A DNA stretch of 64,000 nucleotides. It comes from Kalaharituber pfeilii. Taxonomy: Eukaryota > Ascomycota > Pezizomycetes > Pezizales > Pezizaceae. The position numbers and the translations under genes are program-made. Below, in pieces: positions 50,167 to 60,472 of the stretch. Location of the stretch: NCBI GenBank assembly GCA_015179045.1, contig WHUZ01000012.1, positions 682,001-746,000 of the forward strand, given 5' to 3'. How positions within the stretch are numbered: the first letter of the stretch is position 1; each line of letters begins with the position of its first letter. Below the pieces are notes generated by a model. That model saw nothing but the letters and a program-made list of their open reading frames with translations. It made no database searches and was not told the DNA's origin.

Positions 50167-51400
50167 ATGTTAACGAAGACCATCTCAATACAAACGACCA
50201 TACTGGCCAGAACGACTCTATGTCGTCTCGGCACCCACCCCCTGCCACCACCAGCAGCAATCCAGGTGCTCAAAGTGACCGGATATGTTTACCACAGTCA
50301 CAATACTCGTCAATTCTCTACATCCAACATGCAAGCGTTTGAGTGGTTCTCTTCAAAAAGGTCTACAAAAGCAGATCTCACAAAGGAACCTACAGTGGTT
50401 GTACATACAGAGCCGGCATGGCCCCATCCTGTGTATACTGAGAAACAGATGAACGATATTGTGAGTATTAGCCCATGATGTATGATTGTTGTGTTTAGGT
50501 TGTGTTAACACCGTGATTAGAAAATTGCGCACAGAGAAACCAAGAACTGGAGTGACTGGATTGCACTGTCCGCTGTCAGGATTCTTCGATGGAGCTTCGA
50601 CAGAGCAACCGGATATAAGCATGACAAAGAGGTTCGTTACTGGTCCTTGCTTCATGGTGACCTCGCAGTTTCTTACTTCCTTTTAGGTCGCAAAAGGGAA
50701 AGGCGATGCCGCCTATCCAGCAAAGCAGCGCTTCGCCATGACGCCCGAGAAATGGCTCATTCGTTTCATCTTCCTTGAGTCTATTGCAGGTGTCCCCGGC
50801 ATGGTAGGTGGAATGGTCCGCCATCTCCACTCCCTCCGGAGGCTCCGCCGTGATAACGGATGGATTGAGACACTCCTTGAGGAAGCCTACAACGAACGCA
50901 TGCATCTTCTGACCTTCCTCAAGCTCCGCAAACCCGGTTGGTTTATGCGTCTCATGATTCTCGGCGCCCAGGGTGTCTTCTTCAATGGATTTTTCCTTTC
51001 CTACCTCATTTCCCCGCGCACATGCCACCGCTTTGTCGGATACCTTGAAGAAGAAGCAGTCATCACCTATACTCGAGCAATTGCAGACATTGACACTGGA
51101 AAGCTTCCTGAGTGGACTAATCTAGAAGCACCCGATATCGCCATCACCTATTGGCAAATGCAGAAGGGGGCCAAGATGCGCGATCTCCTCAACTATATTA
51201 GGGCCGACGAAGCAAAACATCGTGAGGTGAACCACACCCTCGCGAATCTCCACCAGGAAGGAGACCCAAATCCCTTCTTGGCGAAGTATAGCTCACCAGA
51301 TGTCGAACACCCTGTGAAGGGGCTTGAGTTTACCAAGCCTGAGGGGTGGGACAGACAGGTGCTGCAGAAGGTCGCGAAGTCGAACGTGATGCCGATGTAA
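50167..51400 (+). CDS. alternative oxidase, mitochondrial
   Basis: Cyanide-insensitive ubiquinol oxidase of the inner mitochondrial membrane, branching the respiratory chain at ubiquinol. Exons: 50167-50460, 50521-50631, 50687-51400, totalling 372 aa with exact frame closure. The N-terminus is rich in Arg, Thr and Leu and poor in acids ([20 protein letters not shown]), a matrix-targeting presequence. The four di-iron helices are present: [42 protein letters not shown]. Two hydrophobic stretches between them match the membrane-binding surface. Dense T-rich tracts lie 150-250 bp upstream. In many fungi AOX is induced when the cytochrome pathway is blocked; nothing here proves that. Confidence 0.95.
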
Positions 51401-52732
51401 AGAAGTGTTGGTAGCGGCACAGCGTATAAAACTTATTCCCACGCTCCTTGCACGGTGGAGAAAATCAATACCTGGAGATATCTGGATTCTAAATTTTCTC
51501 TAATCTTGTCTCTTATATTCGTACCTTATTTTTTCCTTTTTTTCTTTTTAAAATCCATATTTTCTCTCCACTTTTCCGTTTAATGCTAGTATTTTCATGA
51601 GCTTACTCTTTTGTTGAGCATAGCATTATCTGATTTTCATTGCTGTGTGTTGCAAGTATGAAGTCGCTGACACGGAGTTATTGGTTTGGGTTTGTTGTTG
51701 CATTTTTGGTTTAGACCGGGCTTGCCTTTTAACTTTTCCTTTTCTTTTTCCCATCAAGTATGCACCGATTACTCATCAGCTAATACTTTGCTGCTAATTT
51801 AGCACCCGCCTTGCTGATGAAGCTATTGTTCTATTATTAGGTTGGTTGTCACGATTAACGTTTCTATTCTCCTTACTCATGCTTCGTGTGACTGCTTTGC
51901 GCTACATATAAAGAAGGACAGCTTACCTGGTGTACACGACTTACGTGGTCCAGAGCTTCTTCGCCTCCTGAGATGCTTTTATACAGTCCACCCTCCCATA
52001 TTGGATCAGCTCGGGACTGGGACTCGTATCCAATATATCCAAATAGAGGTCGTCTTATGAGGGAAACGGAAACTTGGGGCACGGGGCTTAATCCAATAAT
52101 ACAGGATATCCAGTTATATTTGATCCAATATCGTAGAACAATTTCCGGAACGTGGATCGGTCCAAAGGTCCCCCCACATTGGTATTCCTGCTCAAGATTG
52201 GCGCCATCAGCAGATTCCGCGTGTTGGTGTGCAGACACGTTAGGATCTTGCACCCATATCATTATCATACCACTGCCCTCCTACGAAACCCTAAGTTAGC
52301 CTCAATACCCGCTTCATATGTAGCGTCAATGAAAGATTTCTGGTGTGGGTCCTTTATGCAGCTTGCTAGCGTGGGCTTGGCTACATTAGCGTCCACCTTT
52401 TAAAAGGTGGACATAAGGTGGACTTGCTGCTATAACGGACACGAGAGGATTTTAGTGTCATGCAGGTCCTGGACAGCGGCGAGGGACCAGCGGCAGCTCA
52501 AAGTCAACGCCCACCGTCTGTACAGTGGAGGGTACCTGCCTGGATGGCAGATTTATATATGGACCATTGGACAGTCTGTAGTATAAACCGACCAGGCTGG
52601 GAGGTTACTCCCCTCTCTAGTGTAGAGGGAGTGTACTTCATGCAAATGCATGGACAGCCAAGATTTACCAACAGGGGGAAATGCCCTGTTAGCGTGTTTT
52701 TTGTGTTAAAACAGCGACTCCCCCTTAGAAGG
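51401..52732. other. intergenic region
   Basis: The AOX 3' UTR and unassigned DNA up to the solo LTR. A perfect 22-bp palindrome, GTCCACCTTTTAAAAGGTGG plus AC, lies at 52391-52412 and is followed by another GGTGGAC copy. It may be a transposon end. No gene is supported. Confidence 0.4.
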
Positions 52733-52737
52733 GTAAT

Positions 52738-52999
52738 TGTAGCAACATATGCGGAAAAGATGCACAGTGATGCGAATAGTATTGTTCACTTATATGTCTT
52801 GTATTCAACGTACAGTATGTGCTCCTAACATCCACCTATTTATAGACATGAGCTGCTAGCAAATTGTGCGAGTATTAAGGTTGCTCATCATCACAGCACG
52901 TATCCACAATTCAGATTCCTCATCACACCTTATACCATAATCTCGGTTCATAATCTCGGTTCATAGTCTCGGTTCATGTGTGTCGCATAATCTTCAACA
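52738..52999 (-). mobile_element. solo LTR of the copia family
   Basis: 262-bp LTR closely related to the 275-bp LTRs at 27987 and 32347, flanked by GTAAT duplications (52733-52737 and 53000-53004). It has three instead of four 13-bp CTCGGTTCATAGT-like units, which accounts for the 13-bp length difference, plus scattered substitutions. It marks an older insertion reduced by LTR-LTR recombination. Orientation follows the full element. Confidence 0.9.
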
Positions 53000-53198
53000 G
53001 TAATATGCGATTCCTTGTTGAGTAGTCGGGTGGCTTGGCCTGCATTAGTGCGCCCCTTGTACAAGGTGTTAAGAGGGCATGCCCCAGACCATTGCATCAT
53101 TCACTACCTACGCATCGTTTCGTTCACTTATATAGACAAAGAGTCCCATCCAAGTCAGAGTTCGGAATCGTCTTGCTGTACGTTCCGTTTTGTTCAAT

Positions 53199-53750
53199 AT
53201 GTCTTGTCCTGAGAAGATAGTTACGATATTCGAGCTTGCGAGGTTGGGCGGAGAAAAGGACGAATCCGAGTGGTACGGCCCGTACAACGCGTTGTTAAAC
53301 CATGTGTTTCCCGTCGAAGAGGACTATGTGGTGGTACCACAATATCAAAGACCCGAGCAACTTAAGTCGGTGGACTTTACAACTATTTTCATCGTTAGGC
53401 GCAAGAGACACCCTGTCTTGTTTCTAGAAGTAAAGGCCACGAACCACATCAGTCATATTTCAAAACGAGAAGCAGCGGATCAACAGATGAGGGATCGGTT
53501 CAAGGATCTGTTTGATGATGTTAAGATACCAAGGCTGTACGGAATTAGTGCTCTCGGAGCCAAGATTTGTTTGTATACGTTGGATAGGGATACCGGAGAT
53601 ATTATGCCAGAGGAGATTCCTACTAGTCGTGTTCGAATTATGGATACGGCTCCTGCCCATCGGTGGAGCCTCGATATTGTTACGCCAGAAGGTTATGGTC
53701 GTTTTCAAGAAGTTGTTGCTGAGGTAAAAGCAATGTGCCGTCAACTGTGA
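53199..53750 (+). CDS. PD-(D/E)xK-like hypothetical protein
   Basis: A 183-aa single-exon protein with no named function. The pattern SEWYGPYNALLNHVFP, then VDFTTIFIV, LFLEVKA and a late GISALGAKICLYTLDRDTG fits a restriction-endonuclease-like (PD-(D/E)xK) fold, with candidate active-site residues Asp59, Glu77 and Lys79. Similar stand-alone or effector-linked (Crinkler-type) domains are common in fungal genomes. The ATG at 53199 follows the solo LTR by about 200 bp and precedes the conserved region. It stands between the LTR and a DUF6589-like gene in repeat-rich DNA. Nuclease activity is inference from motif spacing alone. Confidence 0.5.
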   Translation: MSCPEKIVTIFELARLGGEKDESEWYGPYNALLNHVFPVEEDYVVVPQYQRPEQLKSVDFTTIFIVRRKRHPVLFLEVKATNHISHISKREAADQQMRDRFKDLFDDVKIPRLYGISALGAKICLYTLDRDTGDIMPEEIPTSRVRIMDTAPAHRWSLDIVTPEGYGRFQEVVAEVKAMCRQL

Positions 53751-54074
53751 AGGTTGGTTATATCCTTTTTGATGTGGTGTAATTATGCTAATTGAGGTGG
53801 AGGTGTAACTGGAGGTCATTGAGAATTCAAGCCAACCATCTACTATGATTCGGTAAAATACGTTCGAGGGATAAGCTCACGAATAGGAGGAATCGCTTGG
53901 AAGAGGAATATTTTGTGATTAATCTATCCTGTAATAGCCGCTGATCGGAATATATGGCATGGAAAATGGTGGCAAGGAATTGCAGTTAACAAGAGAAGGA
54001 GATTACGGGTATTTTTAGCGAGGTTGAGAGGGTGTGTGTTTCTAGCCGTGGCATGGTGAATAGGGATAATTAAT
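53751..54074. other. intergenic region between convergent ORFs
   Basis: 324 bp between the PD-(D/E)xK-like ORF (+) and the DUF6589-like ORF (-). I found no continuation of the DUF6589-like protein here in any frame. Confidence 0.4.
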
Positions 54075-55485
54075 TTAGAAAGAGATTCTACTATTTACAA
54101 AGGATTCCATACTCACTCCTATACCCTCATGCAGTGCATCTAAAATCTGGCTAGTTCCTGCTATACTCGTTTCATCCAACTCTAGTGATGATAGCGCATG
54201 TACATCCGATTTAACCAATGGAATCTGATAAATCTTTTCAAACTCAGGGCGAGGGATATATGCACGATTTTCTTTCTTTGCTTCATTCTCCTTTGCCTTC
54301 AATATATCTCCGAAGAACTTCCATAGTACATCCGACATATGCACCACCATGCGATTCGGCATATATGAAGCATATGAATCCATCGATAATAGCCACAACC
54401 AGTCTATTCCATCATAATTCGCTGCAGGCCTTTTTAATAACCTCATGTCCATCTCAGGTAACTTTTGATCCAGTGGTTTTTGAACTAGCTCCTTATAAAC
54501 TTGCTCATATTCTGAACCCGGCTCCGGTTTTGGAATGTGTAGGAACCATAATCCACAAGCCGTATATTGAGTCAGGCTTTTTCGATTCATAATACTCTGT
54601 TCAGTTTTATTCTGCGCAATAGTCATATTATCCCACATCCAGCCGAAAGGTTCCCCCTATAATATTGTCAATAACTTCTCTCACTGCTTATCTTCTATAT
54701 GATCAGCTTACCTCCCAAATTCTCTTCTGTATATTCTTCAAATTAGATAATCCCATTGACCTCATAGTTTTGCATATTGATGTATATGATACACTTAATT
54801 CCACTTGGTTTAGAAAGCTGATTGATCTTTTTGATACTGTATTTCCTTGGAGATAATACCCCACCATGCTTTGGAAGGTATTACACCTTCTTGACCTAGC
54901 GAATGCCAACATATACATAACCACTATTGATATTATCCCTCGATTTCGATTTCCATCATCAGTACCTAGTTTTTCTCCATCTATTGCATGCCCACTGCTA
55001 TTCCCTTGACATACTACTTGCATAATTCCAAATAACCGTGGACAACGCTCTTCAAATTTAGCTTTCAATTCATCCAAACTGAATGACCTTGCTGTCTCTG
55101 GAGTAGTATGTCCTACTCCCATTCTAGTTTCAATATTATTGCAATAGCTTCGGAGTTTGGATTCCAGTACAACATGAATGAGTTTCCATAGAGAGACACC
55201 CATTCTCTGTTTCAGCTCAATAACACTTCTGGCTGAGTTAAGACTTCGCTTTTTGGGATCAAACTCCATATGTGGTAACATGGCCTCAAATACTCTTTGA
55301 AAACCATCCTTTGCAAAAAATACACCAGTCTTCTGCTTCAACCGAGGTGACGAACTCTTCATCATACGTTCAAATAATGTTGCCATATCCATATTATGAT
55401 CTCGCATTGTTTCTAGAATCTTCCAGACTGCTGGTTCCCATTCTTCTTCTGCACTGGCAGTTCCGGCTGGTACTTGCGACTCCAT
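54075..55485 (-). CDS. DUF6589-like protein, probably C-terminally truncated
   Basis: Two-exon gene: 54712-55485 and 54075-54656 on the minus strand (intron 54657-54711), giving 451 aa with no internal stop. It resembles the N-terminal and middle part of a large fungal family carrying DUF6589: the segment ISFLNQVELSVSYTSICKTM, the GEPFGWMWDNMTIAQNKTEQ motif right after the intron, and SDVHALSSLELDETSIAGTS near the end. Family members I know of are much longer, continuing into the conserved C-terminal core; here it ends at FVNSRISF. The family is multicopy in fungi and its role is unknown; a mobile-element origin is possible. The ATG at 55485 is 44 bp from the end of a pogo-type element. Confidence 0.55.
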
Positions 55486-57098
55486 TTTGTTTTGTTGATA
55501 CTTAGGTGTAGTGTATTATTTTGGCTGCTACTGTTAACTATGGCACAGGGATGGCTTAATGCACAGCGTCTGGGCACTAGGCTAACTCAGCATTATTCTT
55601 CATATTCTGCCAACGGATATGTGTAAAAGACTGTAATTTTCGGCGCATATCATCACAATTGCTTGCTCTACATGTTGCATCTACCATATATATGAAAACA
55701 TAAAGCTTTCAATGTCAAAACCCTATTCTGCTTTAAGTACCCACCTATGATGACCACCCCTCCGCCCCCCCTCCTACCTGTACTATCATATATTGTACTG
55801 ATCTGAACCATTATACTACTTCATTATTCACCTACTCAATAGTTAGCACTAGAATCTGAAGCTCACATAGCTACATACTTTAGCAAATTGCTATAATCTA
55901 ATACTATCAAATATCACTATAAACTGCTCATCATAAAATCAGACCTCTTCCCAATCTTCGACCCCCTTAGAGCCAAGCAACATCTTCAGCACTCTTGGAT
56001 TTTGTGGCTTTAGTGGTGTCTTCCTTTTCTCTTTCTTTAGAGCATCAAATTTCAGTCACCATGCTTCAACCCTCTTCTTCTACTGCGCCTTTACTTCATC
56101 ATTCAACCTCTTCAACTCCACCCTATTCCATTGGTACTGGACCTTTGCTACCCCCCTCGCATGATGCTTCTCTGCTCACCCAATGCCCTCCATGATGCCC
56201 TTATCAGTGAGAACTCTACCTTTGCCCACATGCTTGCGGCTAGAGGCCTTAACCACCATCTTACCAGAGCGCAGCTAGAGAAGAGTTTTAGCATGAGCTG
56301 GATATTGCAATAGGCAGTAATTTTCATATATGTAGAGTGAATAATGTCCTTAAACTCTACGTAAGAGCTGGGAGAAAGCTCCAGTACAAGCTGGAGTGCT
56401 AGCTTCTGAAGGTGGTAAGGGTGTCAACAGATACAATGGCAGCCTGAGTAGTGCTAGTAGTTATAGGAGGGCTTTGTGGGTGTGACAGAGCTCGAGAGAC
56501 TTTTGCCAGACAGCCTGTACATTTTTGAGGGTATATACCTCTGTTCTAGTGGTTTTTAGCAACTGTGTGAACTCAATCTTTCCCAGACAATAAAGCTGAT
56601 GGTCGTAAAACCACTCACGGAGGTGTTTATTGTACGCTCACTGAAGAATACCAAAGTATCCTATGTCCAATGGCTGTATCAAGCTGGTGGGAGGTATATC
56701 ATGTAAGTGTTATACTTTAATTTGCACTGGACTACCTTCCAATAGATGTAGGAGCTGTGACTATCGATAATAAGGATATGAGCAGTAATGGTGCAGGTGG
56801 TGCAGGCGGTGGGGGCGGTGGGGGCGGTGTGCCATTCAAAGTGTCTAGAGATATACTCAATTCCAATTTATTATCGCTCTTGGTGCTAGTCCTACTCCTT
56901 CTTTAGAATAGTTGATAAAACGGGTCCTCTATAGCTTCTTGAGCCTAGGTATGTTACCAGAGCATGGATTGAGAATATTCTGAGCCATTTGATAGATAAG
57001 AGTAAGGCTCGTAGAGAATCCACACTACACAATAAGATAGCAGTGATCTACTATAGCTTGCTTCTGTCCCAGAGTGAACAATTGATGGTGTTGGTAAG

Positions 57099-57754
57099 TG
57101 TTACGGCTAAGGTAAGACTTACGGAGTCGGTTCCGGAAGCACCGCCAGAGACGTATGCTAAAGATGTGACTGATCACCACTAGGCAACGTCCACTGGTAA
57201 ACGGCGGTTGCCTACTGAAGTGTGTGTTGAAGTTGCACATGGCCTACCAATATGCGCACATGCATCACAGACCTTCCTGATGCATGTTTCTATTACGTTC
57301 ACGCCTTTCCGGCTGCCGCAGACCTTCCTAATGCATGCCTCCATTACGTTCACACCTTTCCGGCTACCGCAGACCTTCCTAATGCATGCCTCCATTACGT
57401 TCACGCCTTTCCAGCTACCGCAGACCTTCCTCATGCATGCTTCTATTACGTTCACGCCTTTCCTGCTATTACGGACCTTCCTGATGCGTGTTTTCTGTTA
57501 CGTTTCTCTGCCTGTATGCCTTAGCATGTTTATCGTCATGTTACTGTCGATTGACTAGTCATGTGTGACGGCCGGAAGTCTATATAAACGAGCTGAACAG
57601 TTAGCTAGAAGGAAATCAAGACACAAGCAGTGTTCTAAGTTGAACTCTCACTTAACGCTCTCGCGTAACCTTTTGTCGTCCGCTTCGCTACCTTCGTGAA
57701 CCCGGAGTCGCCTCAAGAGTCACTCTCACGAGTCCAGCGACGCCTACGCTAACA
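57099..57754. mobile_element. solo LTR (unassigned LTR family) with internal 51-bp tandem repeats
   Basis: 656 bp starting TGTTACGGC and ending CGCTAACA (TGTTA/TAACA termini), flanked by perfect 5-bp duplications GTAAG (57094-57098 and 57755-57759). A TATA-like TCTATATAAAC lies near 57578. No related copy or internal region is present in the window. Gypsy affiliation is only a guess. It splits the pogo transposase. Confidence 0.8.
57270..57495. repeat. 51-bp tandem repeat within the solo LTR
   Basis: About four and a half copies of a 51-bp unit that begins CAGACCTTCCTGATGCATG and contains ATTACGTTCACGCCTTTCC. Since 51 is 17 codons, open frames persist on both strands (17-residue repeats), which is not evidence for a gene. 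Confidence 0.8.
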
Positions 57755-58061
57755 GTAAGCTAGAGTTTGTGGTTGTGTCTTTTCTGTACCCTGCGGCGTA
57801 AGGTAGCCATGTTGATACCATACAAGTCTGCAATACAAGTTCTCGACACCTAAGGCATGGATTGCACATGTTGTATAGCTTTTTGGAGATTATTTTTAAT
57901 ATATGCAGCCATGGTTGATTGTATATGTGAAGTTTGAGGAGCATAGCATAGCTAGATCTCGTGATATCTAGAATAAGAGGAGGGGGTTAGTGTTGAGGAG
58001 CAGGGATTATTTTAGCGTGCACTAAGCCATCCCTGTGCATATTAAGCCATAGTTAACAGTA

Positions 58062-59189
58062 TGTTCTCACAGCAACAGGACCCTAGCCTCGTAACCAGGC
58101 ACTGACTACTGTACTCCGTACTACATATTGCATAGACTAGACTAGTAGTTTACGCTAATCACCTCCGGGCCGGAGCTGAGTTACGCTAGACCTCAGAGGT
58201 GTAGTATTCCAGACTCTCTTCCTTACGCGTATTTATTTAAGCGTGCCAAGAGAGTCTGGGCACGAGAACATGTTCTTCCCACTTTCAGTTCTTCATAGAG
58301 CTCAACTAGCCTTTCAACTTTACTGTACAGCTTACTACTACAAGCTCAACTTTACGCCTTGGCCTCTACCGTACTGCTGACCTTGACATGCATTGCTGTA
58401 TTAAGAAGCTCCTTAGCTCTGGTTGGCACAGCAACCCTCGAAAACCAGGTGTGACCAGATAAAATGTAAAGCAAATAATATCTGGCTTGGTTCTATTTCC
58501 GCACCAAACTGTGCATGAGAACGAGACTACAGAAAACAAGGTAATCCACGATTCACTAGAACTAATACTCATGTACCTATTCTGGTCCCATAAAGACCTG
58601 CCGCTGGCTCCTGTAAATAGTTCTTCAAACAACGTTTTATCCCTCTTCAATGCCTACTACTCCAGCATGATAGCGCTCTTATCAAACTTGTAACAGCAAA
58701 CTGCAAGTATTTGAACGTTGGATTTTACATAGCGGAGCTATTACTCTAGGATTGATACGTAGGCTCATAGTTGGGAACTGGTTGGCTTCCTGCAGAGGTT
58801 TAAAGCTTGGTAGTAGTAAAAGTATGTGGGGGAAGGTACAGGTCACGGCAGGCTGGGTACGAGAACACGGTCACGATATCGTTGTATCAAAAATTCTTCC
58901 TTAGCTATTATTGACGGGCCTTGCAAGGCCGTCAGGTAGATGTGTGAACCATTGGTTTCCTGTGATAGAGCGAGTAACTTACGACATGACTATGTCCAGG
59001 AAAATTGCCTCCTGTTCAACCACCACTAATTGGTACTTGTGCTTGCGCTATGGTTGGCTGTCAACCCTGGCGCACCATGGCATCTCTTAAATGCCGGGGA
59101 ATCCTCCCAACAAGGTACCTATCTCAATGCAGCAGCATTAGCAATGCAACTTTTAGCACATAAGGGGAATATAAGGTACTTGTAGGGAA
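58062..59189. other. intergenic region with relic repeats
   Basis: No gene seen. CTCGTAACCAGGCACTGACTA at 58087-58107 resembles the terminus of the MITE at 4759 (CTCGTAACCAGACGCTGACT). A hairpin with 12-bp arms CCAGACTCTCTT (58209-58220 and 58248-58259) encloses a further ACGC/GCGT pairing. Confidence 0.45.
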
Positions 59190-59945
59190 TAAGGGAATAT
59201 ACATCGGTACAAACTCCCAGCGGCAGCAACCAGCATCTTCCTCCCGGGTAAGGCATCCCGTACGGCAGCTTCTAACTCACGCAAGAGTCCCTCCCCTCTC
59301 AAAACAGCTTTCGCTCCCCATGCAATGTTCTGTGTCCCTGCTGCCTTCACCAAGGCATTCCGTCGATGCGACTTTGTCACTTGGACGTAGAATTATCCTA
59401 AGTATCTTCTCCATGTTCTTCCCTCTGTTTGCTGCAATGACCCAATTGACCCCGTCATTGTGTCTGAGCCCATCAACATAGGCAGCCAGTTCATATGCAG
59501 CTTGAAGATTGAGTGCTCCATCGAGCAGGATATTTGCGCCATTCAGGGCTGGCGCAATGGACGAGAGGCCCCTCCAATCGAGCCTGCCCAGCCATCTTGT
59601 CGCCTCAATGCAGCGAACTGCAGTCTCGGGTGTGACACCAGGAAGAGATCTTGATGCAATCGCCAATGCCTCCAATGCAACCTATGCGGTCTGATATTCT
59701 CCGTTCAACGGAAGCCTCATATCTAGCATAGTGCACCTAACTTCACAGTCACAATGTGCGCCCGCCCATCCTTCACATGAGATTTTTTACCAAACACCGC
59801 CCTTCGCATCTTCCCAGCTCCAACACCCTCTCCACAACTCTCAATGCTTCTGCATCATTCGTTCCATCAACAACAACCGGGACCCCCGGTTTGAATATCC
59901 CCGCCTTCTGCCTCGGCAGCCGAGTAGCTTGACTGCCTAGAATAT
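59190..59945 (-). pseudogene. dihydrofolate synthase (folylpolyglutamate synthase family) pseudogene
   Basis: Remnant of the C-terminal two thirds of a Fol3/FPGS-type Mur-ligase-fold enzyme. On the minus strand: KAGIFKPGVPVVVDGTNDAE (near 59935-59880), then MRLPLNGEYQTA, a stop, then VALEALAIASRS, LGRLDWRGLSSIAPALNGA (59277-59675), ILRPSDKVA, and in another frame LRGEGLLRELEAAVRDAL and VAAAGSLY (near 59190-59300). Stops and frame changes break it at several points, the ATP/Mg-binding N-terminal P-loop is absent, and the conserved GAHN motif reads GALN. Loss of one copy implies another functional gene elsewhere if folate synthesis is kept. Confidence 0.8.
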
Positions 59946-60472
59946 CTTGGGGTACTTACTCGAGTAGACACTTAACATACCTATTGGTGTAAGGAACTAG
60001 AACTCCTCAGCCCACGTGCACACTAGGCTTAATGGGAACAAAATATGGTAATACATACGCACTAATGGGGAAAGAACATGGTAACCAGGCCAAAAAGAGA
60101 AAACCAAAGCCCATATCGCAGGAAAATAAACGTGAGCAGCGAAGGTATAAAAGGGGTCCTGTTATTCGTCCAGAATGTAGATAGAAATAGAGCAGAAGTA
60201 GCACAGGACTAGAACTGCGAATACTCTTTCTCCACCACTGATAAATTTACAGTTGGTTCGAGAGTTGCGCATTTGCAACACTTGCACATGCCCTTTGCAC
60301 CAGACTGTAAGAAGAATCATATAGTTGGGGTGCGAGAAGGGAATGACGGTACTGGTATGGCTTCACAATGACAATCCTGTTACTCCCCTTGGCAGAAGCT
60401 AGGGGGTGTGGCGGGATGAAATCTTGGCAAGAGCCGCAGCAAAAAAAAAAATAACTGATAACCAATATGTAC
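59946..60472. other. intergenic region
   Basis: Lies between two minus-strand pseudogenes. No coding sequence, RNA gene or clear repeat. Confidence 0.4.

Larger units (their letters stand above)
55950..57912 (-). pseudogene. pogo-type transposase pseudogene
   Basis: Read on the minus strand from an ATG at 57912: a psq-type HTH start (MAAYIKNNLQKAIQHVQSMP, stop, then GINMATLRRRVQ); the solo LTR; a CENP-B-type HTH remnant (HQLFTLGQKQAIVDHCYL); then, after further decay, the DDE C-terminal half (DSHSSYIYWKVVQ, IQPLDIGYFGIL, TLKNVQAVWQKS; about 56450-56800); and a basic/Lys-rich tail. Stops and frame changes occur throughout, so it is inactive. The gene order and motifs match pogo/Fot-like transposases of fungi, and the TA target site agrees. 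Confidence 0.78.
55531..58059 (-). mobile_element. degenerate pogo-type (Tc1/mariner) transposon with nested solo LTR
   Basis: The termini CTGTTAACTATGG (55531-) and CCATAGTTAACAG (-58059) are inverted and flanked by TA (55529-55530 and 58060-58061). The match continues inward through ACAGGGATGGCTTA with a 9-bp indel. Inside, on the minus strand, is a decayed transposase. A 656-bp solo LTR with GTAAG duplications interrupts it. Order of events: the pogo element inserted first, then the LTR element, then LTR-LTR recombination. Confidence 0.82.

Noticed and set aside
51873..52268. 131-aa minus-strand ORF
   Set aside because: No recognisable motif, no splice or start context, and it lies in repeat-adjacent DNA.
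57208..57558. 116-aa ORF with 17-residue repeats
   Set aside because: It is the 51-bp tandem repeat of a solo LTR, open in frames on both strands because 51 is a multiple of three.
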